Notes: a model not told the origin generated them from the sequence alone. A DNA stretch of 64,000 nucleotides from Symmetrospora coprosmae (GCA_008802785.1 VUYT01000051.1:1-64000); one strand, 5' to 3'. Numbered from the stretch's first letter, positions 32,137 through 44,903 are shown. Translations and numbers: made by a program.

Positions 32137-35100
32137 ATGGCGTCCTCGCCTGCCTCACGTGTGACTCCTTCATCCCCATCTCCCTCTCACGCTAGCAGGA
32201 CGACGGCCAGATCCCCTCCACCTCCTCCCCCCAGCAGACCAAGAACCCCGACAACTCCAAGGCATCAGCATCAGGATGCAGCTGGATACCTCACTCCCAC
32301 CCGGACGGTCGCCCGCGTGCCTGTCCGGAGCCCTGTCGCGCAGTCGCTCGAGATGCACGAGATCTCCTCGCCCGTCCAGCAGTTCCATACACCCCCACAG
32401 CTACTGTCGAGCTCGCCCTTTCAGCAGGCATCGCCCACGCTGATACAGCGCAGCTCATCACCAAAGCCCCTGCTGCTCGCCGCCTCCCACCACCTTCTCT
32501 CCTCGCCGGACCTTGAAGGCCGGAAAGCTGCAGCAGCCCGAGGAGCTATCGCCGACTACAGCAGCAACAGCCTGCTGCCATCAGCCATGCCTTTACCAAC
32601 ACAGGATGGCGCTCACGGTCTCGGGCTGGACGACCCCTTCAACGACGCCCGAGTCCCGACCAACAGCCCGCCGGCACTCAAGTCCGCCTTCAAGATAAAC
32701 CCGCCCATCTCGCCTGCGGACTCGACAATGACAACGTCCTCTGCCACACCTCTGAAAGATAAGGAAAAGAAGCCAGCAGGTCCACCGCCACTCTTCAAGC
32801 CCAGCTTGGGCTTGCTCTTCAGCCTGTCCACACGCAGAGACAAGCTCACCCTGCTCCTGCCAGCCTCGCTCTTCTCGCTCGGAGCGGGCGTCATTCCACC
32901 CTTGATGACGTTCGTCCTGGGTGAGGCATTCGATGCATTCGCAAAGTACCAGCAAGCTACCGGTGGCACGCCATTCCCGGACATGCGCAGCGCCAACGAC
33001 GGCCTCAAGAGCGACATGCTGCGCGTGGCCATCAAGCTCATCGTCCTCGGTGTGCTCTCCGTCACACTCAACACCATCTCTCTCACCCTCTGGGTATGGC
33101 ATGGCGAGCGCATCGCGCGCAGGCTGCGAAGAGCCGTCTATGTCGGCATTGTGAAAAAGCCCATGTCCTGGTTCGACCTTGGCATGGGCAGGCGAGCTGG
33201 ATCGGGCGGGAACGATGGAGAGGGCCATGAGCAGGATGAAGATGAGGAGAACTCGGAGGAGAACGAGTCGAGCGGTGGTCTCATGGGCCGGTTCTCAAGG
33301 TGGGCGTCTCTCGCCCGAGTCCGCATGCTGACGGAAATCTATACTAACCAGGTTCGTCTTCACAGAGAGACAGACGATGTCCGAATGGCGCTTGCGAGCG
33401 TGATTGGACGCGTCATTGGCAGTATCTGCACGATCCTTGCCGGCCTTGCCGTCGCCTTCTACCACTCCTATCAGCTCACATTCGTCATCATCGGGACAAG
33501 TCCCGTTATTGCGCTGGTCGTGGTGCTCATCGAGGTCCTCGTCACTCCCATGATGATTGCCGAGCGCAACATCAACGCCTCTGCCGCGTCGCGCATCGAG
33601 CGTGTCACGGGCGCCATCAGCACGGTGAAAGCCTTCAACGCCGAGCAGGGCGAGCTCACTTCCTTCATCGGACTCGCCAGCAAGTCCGCCGCCCTGTACA
33701 AGCGCATCACCCTGCTGTGGGGCTTCCGAGCCGGGTTTGTCCAGTTTCTTCTCCTCAGCATGTTTGTCACTGGGTTCTGGTTCGGCAACTTCCTCGTCGC
33801 TACAGGCAGAAAAACGGCTGGAGACGTCACCATCGTCTTCTGGGCCACGCTCCTCGCGAGCAGCAACATGCAGGCGAGCTTGCCGCTGCTCAACACCCTC
33901 GATAAGGCAAAAGTAGCAATGGCGGCCCTGCTCGAAACGGCGCACGATTCGCCTGATCTCCCGGCAAACGGCGGAGGAGGGAACCGGCCCAACTCGGACT
34001 CTGACATGGACATGAAGAAGTCGCCTATCCCCATTCACGTCATCGGCAGCGGTGACTCGCCACCTTCCTCCCCTCGCCAGCCTGGCTCGCTCAGCCCGTC
34101 CGTCGTTCCCGTCCAGCCCGACCGCAGCCCACGCACACGCAGGATTCAGATGATGGCCAACCGGAAAGCTCGCGGGCAGCATGGTCGCAATGGCAGCCTG
34201 GGCGTGGGCGGTCCTGCAATGCGGACGATGAAGAAGATGCACCCGTCCAAGTTCACCGGCGAGCTGGCCCTCCAGGACGTCACGTTCCATTATCCCTCAC
34301 GGCCGCACCCAGCTCCTGCAGCTCTCAAAAATGTCTCACTCTTCCTGCCAGCCAGAGACACAACGTACATTGTCGGAGGATCCGGCTCCGGCAAGTCTAC
34401 CGTCGGCTCGCTTCTGCTTGGGTTGTACAAGCCAGAAAGCGGACGCATCGAGGCAGACGAGCAGGGCATCGAGTGGCTCGACGAGAAGTGGCTCCGTGGA
34501 CACATTGGCATGGTCTCGCAGGGCGCTTCTGTCCTATTCGAGGGGACCGTACACGACAACGTCGCGCTTGGTGTCGTTGGCGTCACCGGATCGAGGAAGA
34601 GAAACCCGGAGGATGTCACACGGGAGGAGGTAACGCGAGCATGTCGCGCGGCTCTCTTCCACGACTTTGTGCGTGACCTGCCGGATGGTTACGACACCAT
34701 GCTATCGGGCGAGCGTGGCGCTTCGCTGTCAGGTGGTCAGAGGCAACGGCTTGCTATCGCGCGAGCGTACATTCGCGATCCTACCGTCCTCGTTCTTGGT
34801 GAGTCGCGTCATGGGTGCCAGCTCGTACTAGCTCGTTCTCTGGTCGTCTAACCTTGCATTGGGTAACAGACGAGGCTACTTCGGCATTGGATACCGTTTC
34901 TAGGCACCTCATCCACGAGGCCATCAAGTATTGGCGCAAGAACAGGACGACCATTATCATCACGCACGACCTGACGCCTATCACCGGCACCGACTTTGTC
35001 TACGTCATGAGGGATGGCGAGGTTGTCGAGCAAGGGTATCGCAGCGAGCTGGAGGCATCAGCAGACGGGTGGTTCAGTCACCTGGCCACGACGCAGCTGG

Positions 35101-37637
35101 TCAACCCGAACTCAAATCCAGGCGAGAAGGAGGATGACGCAAGCATGCTCTATCATGAGGCAACCGAGGTGCTCAACTTGCCCGACGTCATGGTCACACC
35201 GCCGCGCCCGATGCGTCCAAGCATGTCGCACCGTCTCAGCTCGTCGCCAGCCTCATTCGTAGCACCCAATGGGGAGGACGACATCGGCAGCCATCTGCGG
35301 AACTTCAAGAAGATTCAGCGTCTGTCGCGCAATTTCATGGAGGAGCAGGAGCAACGACGCTCCATTCATGGAAGCGGCGGTACTTTGCCGGAGCGGGGCC
35401 AATCACCTCGCAGGCCAGGCATCTCGCCATCGCATTCGTTCAATAGCGCAACCGGCTATCCGATCAGCCCACCGAGGACGGACTCGCTACCTGTGCCACA
35501 TCTAGCAATGTCGCGCTCAAGCAGCGCCCAGTCCTTCGAGACAACCAACTCGAAACGGCAATCCAGCTACCGCGACTCGAGCATGTCGTATGGCGCACTT
35601 GAGCGTGTCGGCATGGCTTCATCGGCAAGACGACCGGCGAACGGTCGGCTCTCAGTCCAGCAGCAGCGGCTGCAGAACCGATCAAGCTGGCATCAGCTCA
35701 AAGAGGTCGTGTCTGGCGAGCAGATCATGGCCCCTGTCCAGCCGACCATAGCCACTCTGGCTGCGCTGGAAGGGAAGGATGGAAAAGGTGATCATGCGGT
35801 GGTGCATCCGCCAGAGCAGCCGCAGGTCATGATGATGTCGCTGCCCAAGATCTTCAAGGTCATGCTGCCCATGGTGCCGAGCAAATTCGGGCTCGTCATC
35901 GGTCTCTTCCTCTGCGTCGGATCTGGAGTCTGCACCCCTCTCTTCTCGAACCTGTTCTCCCAGATGATCGCCTCCCTCGGTGCACCCGGCTCCATCAACC
36001 TTCTCCGCACCGCGCTTCTCCTCCTCCTCATTGCCGCACTGGACGGACTTGCACAATGGGGCAAGTACACGATTTTGCAGCACGTCGCAATGGGCTGGAT
36101 TCTCAAGATGCAGAAAGAGACCTTCACGACCGTCTTGTACCAGGAGCGATGCTGGTTCGACCAGCCTACCAACATCCCCGTCAACATCGTCTCTACGCTC
36201 GTCAAGGACGCTGAAGACGCACGGAACCTCATCGGCTACGTCGCTGGCAACCTGTGCACAGTCGCCTCGATGCTTTTCCTCGGCATCATCTGGGCGGCTG
36301 TCGCCGGGTGGCAGCTCACGCTCGTTGGGCTCGCTCTCGGCCCGCTCTTTGCCCTCTCGACGGTGGCATCGACGCGCATCCTGGGTGCATACGAGCGCGT
36401 AAACAAGGCTCAGCGAGAGGATTGTGCGAGGAAATTCTTCACTGCCGTGTCGAATGTCAAAGCTATTCGGTCCATGTCGCTTGAGCCTGTCTTTCTCGAA
36501 AAGTTCGACAAGGCTCTGGAGGATACCTACAAGAGCGGACGCAAGAGTGCGCTGCCAACAGGCTTCGGGTCTGGCATCGCCTTCTTTACCATCTACATGG
36601 CGCAGGGTGAGCAGGATCTCAGGCAGTGTGCTCATCCCGGATCAAGCTAATCTTCCATATCTACCGCAGCCATCATGTTCTTAGTCGGCTCGATCTTCAT
36701 CGCGAATGGGTGGTACACGTTCCCGCAGATGCTGCAGGTCTTTGTGCTCCTCATCTTCTCCGTCACCTTTGCCTCGCAAGTCCTCCAAAACATCCCCGCC
36801 ATCACAAAGGCCAAATTCGCGGCGACGGACCTGCTCAAGATGCATCAGCTGTCGAGCGAGACGGCCGAATCGCAAGGTCGAATGACATTCCCTGTTCAGG
36901 GCCGCATCACTTTCGACAATGTCAACTTCAACTACCCGACGCGGCCAGACGCCAAGGTGCTCGATAATGTCAGCTTTGAGATCAGCCCTGGCGAGTGTGT
37001 CGGTATCGTGGGGCCGTCTGGATCGGGCAAGTCGACGATCGCGACGCTGCTCCAGCGACTGTACGAGCCGGCGAGCGGAGGCATCAAGATCGATGGGCGT
37101 CCTCTGGCTCGCATCGATACGAAGTACCTCCGCGACCATGTCGCCGTCATCTCGCAGCATCCCGCGCTGTTCGACATGTCTATCGCAGACAACATCACTT
37201 ACGGGTGCGCCAGCGCGACGCAGGCGGATGTGGAGCGCGCTGCCAAGCTCGCTTCGGTGCACGACTTCATCATGACGCTTCCGGAGGGCTACAAGACGCA
37301 CTTGGGGGAGAATGCCGGTCTCATCTCTGGTGGTCAGGCGCAGCGTCTGCAGATCGCGCGAGCCCTCGTCCGCCCACGCGAGATTATCCTGGGTGACGAG
37401 ATCACCAGCGCGCTCGACACCGAGAACCAGGACGCCATCATCAGGACCATGCAGGAGGTCAAGCAGGGCAGGACGACCATCCTCATTACGCACAAGGTGT
37501 CGACCATGAAGACGTGCGACAGACTCATTGTTGTTGAGAATGGCCGGATCGTGCAGCAGGGTACGTTTGACGCGCTTGTCGCGCAGAGACAGGGCGTCTT
37601 CGCCTCTCTGGCTGGCGCAGGCGAATGGGGTGCATAG
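32137..37637 (+). CDS. Full-length ABC transporter, ABCB/Ste6 (a-factor exporter) type
   Basis: ATP-driven exporter with the order TMD-NBD-TMD-NBD. Exons 32137-34798, 34870-36606 and 36670-37637 sum to 5367 bases (1788 aa), long for the family because of a Pro/Ser-rich N-terminus (about 225 aa) and two long cytosolic linkers. NBD1: GGSGSGKST (about 748), signature LSGGQRQRLAIARAY (about 864), Walker B VLVLDEATSALDT joined across intron 1, H-loop IIITHDL. NBD2: GPSGSGKST (about 1580), LISGGQAQRLQIARAL, Walker B EIILGDEITSALD with Gly before the Asp, H-loop LITHKV. Two six-helix domains precede the NBDs (LFSLGAGVIPPLMTFVLGEA; FGLVIGLFLCVGSGVCTPLF). The overall plan suits pheromone or lipopeptide export; MDR-type drug export is an alternative. 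Confidence 0.85.
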
Positions 37638-38881
37638 GCACAGAGGTCGATATCATGGATAGAATAAAGCCTGTGGCATAGGGGGAGGCAGTGATTCTCT
37701 AGGTCGGGCAGTAGAGTACCGTAGAGCAGCCAATGTATATCGATAGCAACCCAACTCTGCAATGCGTGTCCAACTATAAGACCGGGTCAGGGCTTGAGCA
37801 CAGGACTCGACATCTCGGCTTCATGCCCGTTGTTCAGAGACCCGCCGCGATGCTCCGAGGCCAGTGGCCTATGCGTATGACCTACTGACGTCGATGGTCC
37901 CGAAGGCTCGTCCATCTGACCATCGCAACAGGCCGCAACAGCCTGATTCTCCGCAATCTGGAGACCGACCGGAGCTGCGACCTCGCTCGGCGTGCACCAG
38001 GTCTGCTTTTGTTGCAGCCCGCACGGACTGAGCTCAGCATATTAACGTCGACGTCAAGCTTGACGCGAACCGTTTCTCCGAGCCGAGACAACCCCTGAGC
38101 CCGGAGGACAGCTTTGGCAGCTCTGACCATGCAGACGCCTACAACGTCGGTTACGAGTACCGTGACCTGGATCGTGAAGGACCCTCCGCCTGCGCGAACA
38201 CAGCAGCTGGACATCTCCAGAACCGGCTCGCGCAGACTGATAGATAGGCTCAGGCCTGACTGGCTGACAGACAGGCTGACGTTGAGCTCCGAGCTCGGAC
38301 ACCTCCCACATCACAACGCGCCCTCCCAAACCTGAACGGTGACGCCCCAGACGACACGGAAAAACAGGCTGAAATTGCGACTCGGAGTACACCAAAGGGC
38401 GGAAGCGTGAGATGCATGTGCTCGCATTGGCTAGCGCGGTTTCCCCTCTCAAAGGAAATGGAGCTCCAACCAGGTTTTCTGGCTTGGCAGACAGCTCGAT
38501 CGCCTCAGCTGAGGCAATCCTCGGTGGCGTCAGGCCATCCCATCGCGGGGAACGCGCCTCGAGAGAAAGGGGTGGAGGTGGGGGAACAGGGCAAAACTGC
38601 AAACGTAACCCCAGGGGCTCCAGGTTCAAAGAGGTTACAGGCTGATCCAGCGGAAGTTGCCGCCCAAATTGCTGTGCGCGCTCAGCGCCATCCCCGCATT
38701 TAAAGCTGCGTCTCCCCGTACGCGCCTGATCGCCACTCCACTCAGCCCGCCCGCCCGTTTTGCCCTCCTCCTCGCATAAAGCCAGGAGGCCTGCTTCACC
38801 TGCTCTGCTCTGCTCTTCTCCTTGAATCGCATACTCTAATCGGACCCCTCATTCACCCATCTCCGACTGTCCGACAGGATC
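37638..38881. other. Long intergenic region upstream of MFS transporter 2
   Basis: About 1.2 kb with no supported gene. An ATTTAAAG element (about 38697-38704), some 180 bases before the transporter start, may act as a TATA box. The length suggests a regulated promoter, but no specific operator was recognised. Confidence 0.4.
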
Positions 38882-41472
38882 ATGTCAAAGGCCGACGTGA
38901 ACATGTACGAGAAGGACGGCCACGGGCCAGTCAAGCACGAAGAGGATCTTCGATCCACTCCATCTCCCCAGCAGGGCGTTGCTGTGAGTCTCATCCACTT
39001 TGACCAGGTCAAGACTCTATACTCGGGCTGTACCTGATCAGAGTGTGTCATCTCTTTCGCCACTCGCAGCTGAGCCAGAGGCTCAAGAACCCGCTCACGG
39101 GCGTACCCCGAGACACGCTCCTCTCGGATGTACACAACTTTGCCAACCGCGTCGGCCTCTCTGAGCACATTCCCATGCTCGAGAAGGGTGCCATTGTCGC
39201 ACAGGACCCCAGCGCCTTCGAGTCGCTGAGCGAAATCACCGAGGAGGAGAAGCACCACATCCGAAGGGAGGTTACCCAGTGAGTGGACAGACCATGTCTC
39301 CTTCTGAGCAGTACATGCACACGAGCTGACGCGTTACGCGGTCCTCTATGCTTTCAGCAAATGGTCGCACCCAATGACCCTTTACGCCACCATTGCCCTC
39401 TGTTCCATCGGAGCGGCCGTACAGGGATGGGACCAAACCGGAAGTAACGGAGCGAACTTGAGCTTCCCTGCCGAGTTCGGTATCGGCTCTGGCTCTCTGG
39501 CCGACGAGTGGATCATCGGAGTCGTCAACGTGAGTGGCGGCGCCCTCACCAAATCGCAACGGTAGCTTATGACTGTCCACCCATTTACAGGCCGGACCTT
39601 ACATTGGCAGTTGCGCTCTCGGCTGCTGGCTCAGTGACCCCATCAACCGCATGTTCGGCCGCCGAGGCTGCATTTTCATCACCGCACTCATTCTTATCGC
39701 TACACCCATCGGATCCGGATTCACACAGTCATGGCAGACCCTCTTCGTCGTAAGACTGATCATGGGAGTTGGCATGGGAGCGAAAGGAAGTACCGTCCCC
39801 ATCATGGCCGCCGAAAACGTGGGTTGCTTGCCTGATATCTTGCAGGCGGTGATGATCGCTGGCCCGCAGCTAACAGGATCGCCCTTCTTGCGACTTCCAG
39901 GCCCCCGCATCCATCCGAGGCGCGCTCACCATGACTTGGCAGCTGTGGACTGGTGAGCTCAAGCTCACTCAGCATGTTCGAAGAAGCCTTGTGCTAATCG
40001 CGCTTCCGTCTTCAGCGTTCGGCATCTTCATTGGATTTGCGGCCAATGCAAGTCTCTTCACCTGATATTAAAAGCTTAACAGAGACTCAAGCATGCTCAC
40101 ATCTGATTCTCCCTCCTTTAGGTCGTGTGCTTGCAGTTCGGAGGTGACGCTACCTGGAGATACCAGCTTGGGTCCGCCTTCATCCCTGCCGTGCCTCTCC
40201 TCCTCATCTACATGGTCCCCGAGTCCCCGCGATGGCTGCTCCGAGCGAAGAAGTACCCCGAAGCCTACAAGGCCCTTACAAGGCTCAGAAACTGCGAATT
40301 GCAGGCGGCACGAGATCTCTACTACATCCACGTCCAGCTGGAAATCGAGGAGGAGGTTCTCAAGGGCGGCAACTTCTTCAAACGCTTCGGGGAATTGTAT
40401 GTTGGCTGGTCCACGTTCGCTCGCCGCTACTTCTGGAGTCTCATATGATTTCCTTTCCTCCCAGGTTCACAATTCCCCGCGTGAAGCGTGCTACTCTTGC
40501 TTCCGGCATGGTCATGTTGGCCCAACAGATGTGCGGCATCAACATTATCGCCTTCTACTCGTCCACCGTCTTCGTCGAGTCTGGGCAGGTGCGCCCCCAT
40601 TTCCACGAACGCGATGCACGCAGCCATCTCGAAAGAATACTGATTGACTTTCTGTTGCTTTCATAGAGCCAAACGCAGGCACTTTACGCTTCTCTCGGCT
40701 TCGGCGCTGTGAACTTTGTATTCGCGTTCCCGGCCTTGTTTACTATCGACACCTACGGTCGCCGAACACTCCTCCTCTTCACGTTCCCTCAAATGGCGTG
40801 GACATTGCTTGCCACTGGCCTGTGCTTCTTGATCCCCGAGTCTGCTGGAAACGGGCGACTTGCAGGTAAGCGACATCCGCGAGTCCCGCGAGTCTGACGC
40901 AATGCTGATCTCACCTTGTAATACACCCTACGCAGCCATCGCTCTCTTCATCTACCTCTTTGCCGCCTTCTATTCTGTAGGAGAAGGACCCGTTCCCTTC
41001 GCATACTCGGCCGAGGTTTTCCCTCTGTCTCACCGAGAGCAGGGCATGGGGTGGGCAGTCACCGTCTGTCTCGGCTTTGCGGCCGTGCTCGGCATCACCT
41101 TCCCTGCTATGCTCGCCGCAATGGGAGCCACGGGAGCCTTCTGCTTCTACGCTGGCCTCAACGTCCTGGCTTTTATCGGCATCTTCCTCTGGCTTCCGGA
41201 GACCAAGCAGCTTACGTACGTGCCCCCCATGCTGACCTTCGAGCTATACGCTGACATGCTTGGTCTACAGTCTCGAGGAGCTCGACGCCGTCTTCGAAAT
41301 CCCGACTTCGCAGTTCATCCGCTACAACGTCAAGGAGGCTCTGCCCTACTGGTTCTCTCGCTACGTCTTCTGCAACAAGCGGGCTACCCTTCGCCCGCTC
41401 CTTGCTCAGGACGGCGACGAATTCGGCCACGGTCACACTGGGTACCAGCGTAACGACGGCGTCAAGGCATGA
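38882..41472 (+). CDS. MFS sugar transporter 2
   Basis: Paralog of the gene at 20902. Exons 38882-38983, 39070-39278, 39358-39529, 39591-39818, 39901-39952, 40016-40047, 40122-40396, 40465-40588, 40667-40865, 40936-41215 and 41271-41472 sum to 1875 bases (624 aa). Sugar-porter motifs: [85 protein letters not shown] and LPETKQL. It has three fewer introns than its paralog, and several sit at different places. The intron after [10 protein letters not shown] uses a GC donor (GCAAGT, 40048). Plasma-membrane sugar uptake is likely; substrate unknown. Confidence 0.9.
40048..40121 (+). other. GC-AG intron in MFS transporter 2
   Basis: The donor is AAT/GCAAGT and the acceptor CTTTAG. Removal restores [10 protein letters not shown] joined to VVCLQFGG, as in the paralog, so the GC donor is supported by homology. 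Confidence 0.75.
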
Positions 41473-42340
41473 TCGCGAATGCCACGGCATATGCACTTTC
41501 TCCACAGCATCTTTTGGTGCGCTCATAGTTTTGCTCTGGAGGTTCACGCAAGTTTCCCTTATAATGATCTTCTCTCCTGCGACGGTGTACATAGGCTTGA
41601 ATAAGTGTCGAAGCAAGGAGATTCGGGAATCGCCGATGTGTCCGGATGTTATGGCGGGGGTTGAATCACTTACTGGATCGTATTTGAGGTGTTCACCCGA
41701 TCCTTGCTCCCATCGGCCCCAAGCTGCACCCAGCTGGCCCCTGTCCTGATGCCAACCTGGTGTCTCCCCGCTTCGCACGCGCGACTGTACAGCAAGCGCG
41801 ATGGACTCGCTCTTGCGGACGTCGTCTCGCATCGAATACGATCTCTTGAGGCGCCTAGCGCCGTTTCGAGGGAGATCCGCTCTAGCCTAAGGCTCCCGTG
41901 AGCCCACCCCGAATAGCAAGCACTGAGGCAGTCGCTCCTTGAAGCACTGCCGTATGATCATGTTTCCACGCGCATCCCAACCTCGGGTACCGTGCAACGC
42001 GGTACCGGAAAGCAGACGGCAGGGTGATTGAACACGCATGCCCGCTCGCGATACCAGGCGGAATCACCCCATGAAATCCTCGGTCGCAGCGCGTGAACAC
42101 CCGTCAATTGCCAACGTCCGGGAACTCCCGCACTTTGCCCTAACCCTGATCTCCTGCACCATCCTCCACCGTCTTGGCCGGGCCGCCTCCGCCTCCGCCT
42201 CCGCCTCCGCCTCCGCCTCCGTTGCCGTTGCCGTTGACGGAAAAGCCATTCAGCTTTTGTGGACCTTGGTCGAGGCCAACACCACCTCTCTGACTCTCTG
42301 TTTTCCTCTTCTCGACACCACATTCTCAGAACAAGGCGCC
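41473..42340. other. Intergenic region and 5' leader of SET gene 1
   Basis: 3' UTR of MFS transporter 2 and promoter of the SET gene. A perfect GCCTCC hexamer repeat of six units (42185-42220), followed by GTTGCC units, lies about 120 bases before the start codon. Confidence 0.5.
42185..42238 (+). repeat. Hexanucleotide microsatellite in the leader of SET gene 1
   Basis: Six perfect GCCTCC units (42185-42220), followed by GTTGCC units with one change in the last. Upstream of the start codon at 42341. Confidence 0.85.
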
Positions 42341-44032
42341 ATGAGCACCATGACGCGGCTCGACACGCGGGCGAAGCGCGCCATCATGCGGATCCTACAC
42401 ACGGATAGGAACATGGTGAGCTGGCGTCGGCAGGGACGGAGGCGCAATACAGTAGATGTTGATATCGGCACTGGGACAGAACTGATGGGTTGTGATACAT
42501 CTCGGGACGCAGGGCGAGGAGAAGCTTCTTGAGCTCGTCGCCAACACCTATCCAGGCTATCCGCGAGCTCTTGTTGAGGAGCACATCCAAAGTGGACTGT
42601 CGACTTGGGAGGCGCCCAAACGTTCGAGAAAGGTAGCTTCCGACGATCAGTAAGTGCTATGCTGTCAGGCTGCGATCTGCCTTCGCTCTGATTTGCCTTT
42701 CCTGCTAGACCTTACCGCATTGAGGCACGAGAGGGCGGCGTGGCAGGGCGCGCCATCGTGGCCACTCGCAAGATTCAGGCAGGCGAAGTTGTTCTTGCCG
42801 AGCAGCCTCTGGTCATCGTGGACCCTTTCAACGTGGAGGAAAGCCGGGCGAAGATTGATGCTCTGAGCACCACAATGTCAGCCGACGACCTCGAGCTGCT
42901 CAATCAGCTACCTACAGTGCCTGAGTTCGCCCCGCTGGCGCGCAGCAGCCTCGAAGCCGCGGTACTGGGTAACCTCCTGCCGACAGAACCACTGCAGGGC
43001 GTCGGGCTAGTCGGGGTCCCGCTGCACCTCCGGCCGATGGGCCTCTTCCTGCACATCAGTCTGGCCCCGCACTCTTGTGGGCCCAACGCGCACCACCTGT
43101 ACGCAGGGCACCTCGGCAAGCGGATTCTCCACGCCGTGCGGGACATCGACGAGGGCGAGGTCATCACGATCTCCAGGAGCACTCTGCTCGCGCCCTCCGT
43201 CGAACGACACAGGGAGCACTCCCTCGGAGGAAGAGAGGCTACATGCCCATGCCAAGTGTGCGCAAAAGCGCCTGCAGATCTGGCCACAAGCGATGCACGC
43301 CGCCTTGAAGCACGCCGGATCAGGAACGGTACCACAACGGCCAGCGATCCCTGGGGGCATCTCGATTTGGTGAGTAGCCGTGGGACCACGTAGTCACTTT
43401 TTTGCGTGCGCCCGCTAACCGGTCCTTTCTCTGTCCATCGCTACAAGATGGATACGGCTTTCCACCTGATGCTCGCGGAAGGTCTGATGCAGGACGTCAG
43501 TTGGCTCGCCGAGGATGCGTACCAGGTGGCCTACACGACCGGGCAATTCGGCAAAGCGCGAGGCTGGGCGAAAAGGTACTGCGACTACACGCCAATCCCA
43601 TACGGCCAGCTGTGCAGTGTTGCTTGTGCAAAGTTTGCCGAATTCGCCGACAAGCCGAGGTTCCTGCTCCGCCCCGAAATGGAGCCTGCTGTGTCGAGCT
43701 GGCTCGCCCTCGGCTTGGACGGCGCCTCAATCATACCCGGCGAGCATGTGCCGCGTTGGGTTGCGGAGAGGATCCTTGCGCACGATCGATGCCCTCATCA
43801 CCCGGAGAGCTCGAGTAGCGCTCAGGGCCCAGTTCACGACCCAAACCAGGCGAATTTCGAAGCCTTCATGGCTCGAGCGATGCGAGGGCTTTCCCTTGTC
43901 CAGCAGATGGAGGAATACGGTCCCGCTCTCGGTCAGGGGCGCCGACACGGAAGGGGCCATGGGCGAGGACGAGGCAGGGGATCGCGAGGAGGAGCGAGAG
44001 GAGGCGGAGGTGTTGGCTCCTTTCTTTTCTAG
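42341..44032 (+). CDS. SET-domain protein 1 (SMYD/Set5-like, putative lysine methyltransferase)
   Basis: Exons 42341-42415, 42513-42649, 42709-43369 and 43448-44032 sum to 1458 bases (485 aa). The N-terminal about 60 residues (RLDTRAKRAIMRILHTDRNM, then LELVANTYPGYPRALVEEHI) match a short domain in SET gene 2. The SET domain has GGVAGRAIVATRKIQAGEVV, LAPHSCGPNAHHLY, AVRDIDEGEVITISR and a cysteine cluster, CPCQVCAK. The usual NHSCxPN motif has PHSCGPN here, so the first Asn is replaced by Pro. The last exon begins MDTAFHLMLAEGLM (helical C-terminal domain) and ends in a Gly/Arg-rich tail (GRGHGRGRGRGSRGG). Target lysine unknown; cofactor binding may be weakened. Confidence 0.75.
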
Positions 44033-44184
44033 TGTCACAGCCTGACGTACCACCAGATTCAAGGGCACAATACCTCCAGCTCCTGACAGCTTGAAGTCGC
44101 ACGCCCATAAGGCGTTCATCTTCCTTCGTTCTTAGCGAGTCAGACGTCGCAGGCGCTGTGGACTTTGTCATATCGGTCTCCCTG

Positions 44185-44903
44185 CTACAAGTACAAGCCG
44201 TCTTCCTCTTCTCGAGCCGCTTCGCTCGTTGTGGCATCTTGTCCACCTGCCGCATCGCTCCTGCTTCCATTGTCCGTGTGCCCTCCCACTGGCTCTGCAT
44301 CTGTCTGCGCTGTTCCCGCTGATGGCGCGCCCGTCTGGCCGGCTGCCACTGCATAGTGCGCATTGCCCGTGCCACTGATGCCCAATCGTGCGCGAATAAT
44401 GACGACGCACATCTCGACCCGCTCGACCTGCGCCGCGATGGCCGTCTTGTTCTCGTCGAGCGTTTCCTCAAAGACGCGGCGGTCGTCCACGTCCAGCTCG
44501 GCGCTTGCGTCGCTTGTCGGACCAGGAGCGAGGGATTCGAGGAGCTGCGCATTGGTTGACTCGAGGAGGGAGATGGACTTTTGCAGGCGCTTGATCTCTG
44601 CAGAGAACGACGAGGCGGGTGGGCGGGCAAGGGCAGAAGGACGCGTCAGTTGTTTGGCGCGCTCGCTGGACTCGGAGGCAGGATGAGGCGCGGGACGGGT
44701 GTGGGACCGGGGCGGTCTTAAGCGGTGAGTGTATCTTTGCGGTAAGGATCGACAGGAGAGGCCGCCGAGGCGCGGTGCTTCATTACGGTGCCTGACGCAT
44801 CCCACTCACCGTCGCTCAGGAGGGCCGTGTCGAGCTCTGCGAGCTCCGCGAGGGTGAATGGATGCTGGTAGCGAGGCTTGAAGTCTGGTAGAGTGGTCTC
44901 CAT
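44185..44903 (-). CDS. Small coiled-coil protein, Tma17/Adc17-like (tentative)
   Basis: Exons 44903-44810 and 44597-44185 sum to 507 bases (168 aa). It reads METTLPDFKPRYQHPFTLAE, ELDTALLSDEIKRLQKSIS across the junction, LLESTNAQLLESL, an acidic DVDDRRVFEETLDENKTAI, AQVERVEMCVVIIRARLGI, then a Gly/Ala/Thr tail. The order 'short helix, heptad repeat with SI.LL.STN..L, then ENK.AI..QVERVE' resembles yeast Tma17/Adc17, a proteasome-assembly chaperone with a similar length. The resemblance is from memory of the family and is not strong, so another small coiled-coil family is possible. It lies between, and opposite to, two SET-domain genes. Confidence 0.55.

Noticed and set aside
33295-34290. 331-codon minus-strand frame inside the ABC transporter
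   Set aside because: Lies wholly within the first TMD/NBD exon, whose family motifs are unambiguous.
35682-36635. 317-codon minus-strand frame inside the ABC transporter
   Set aside because: Shadow of the second transmembrane domain; no start context or motif of its own.
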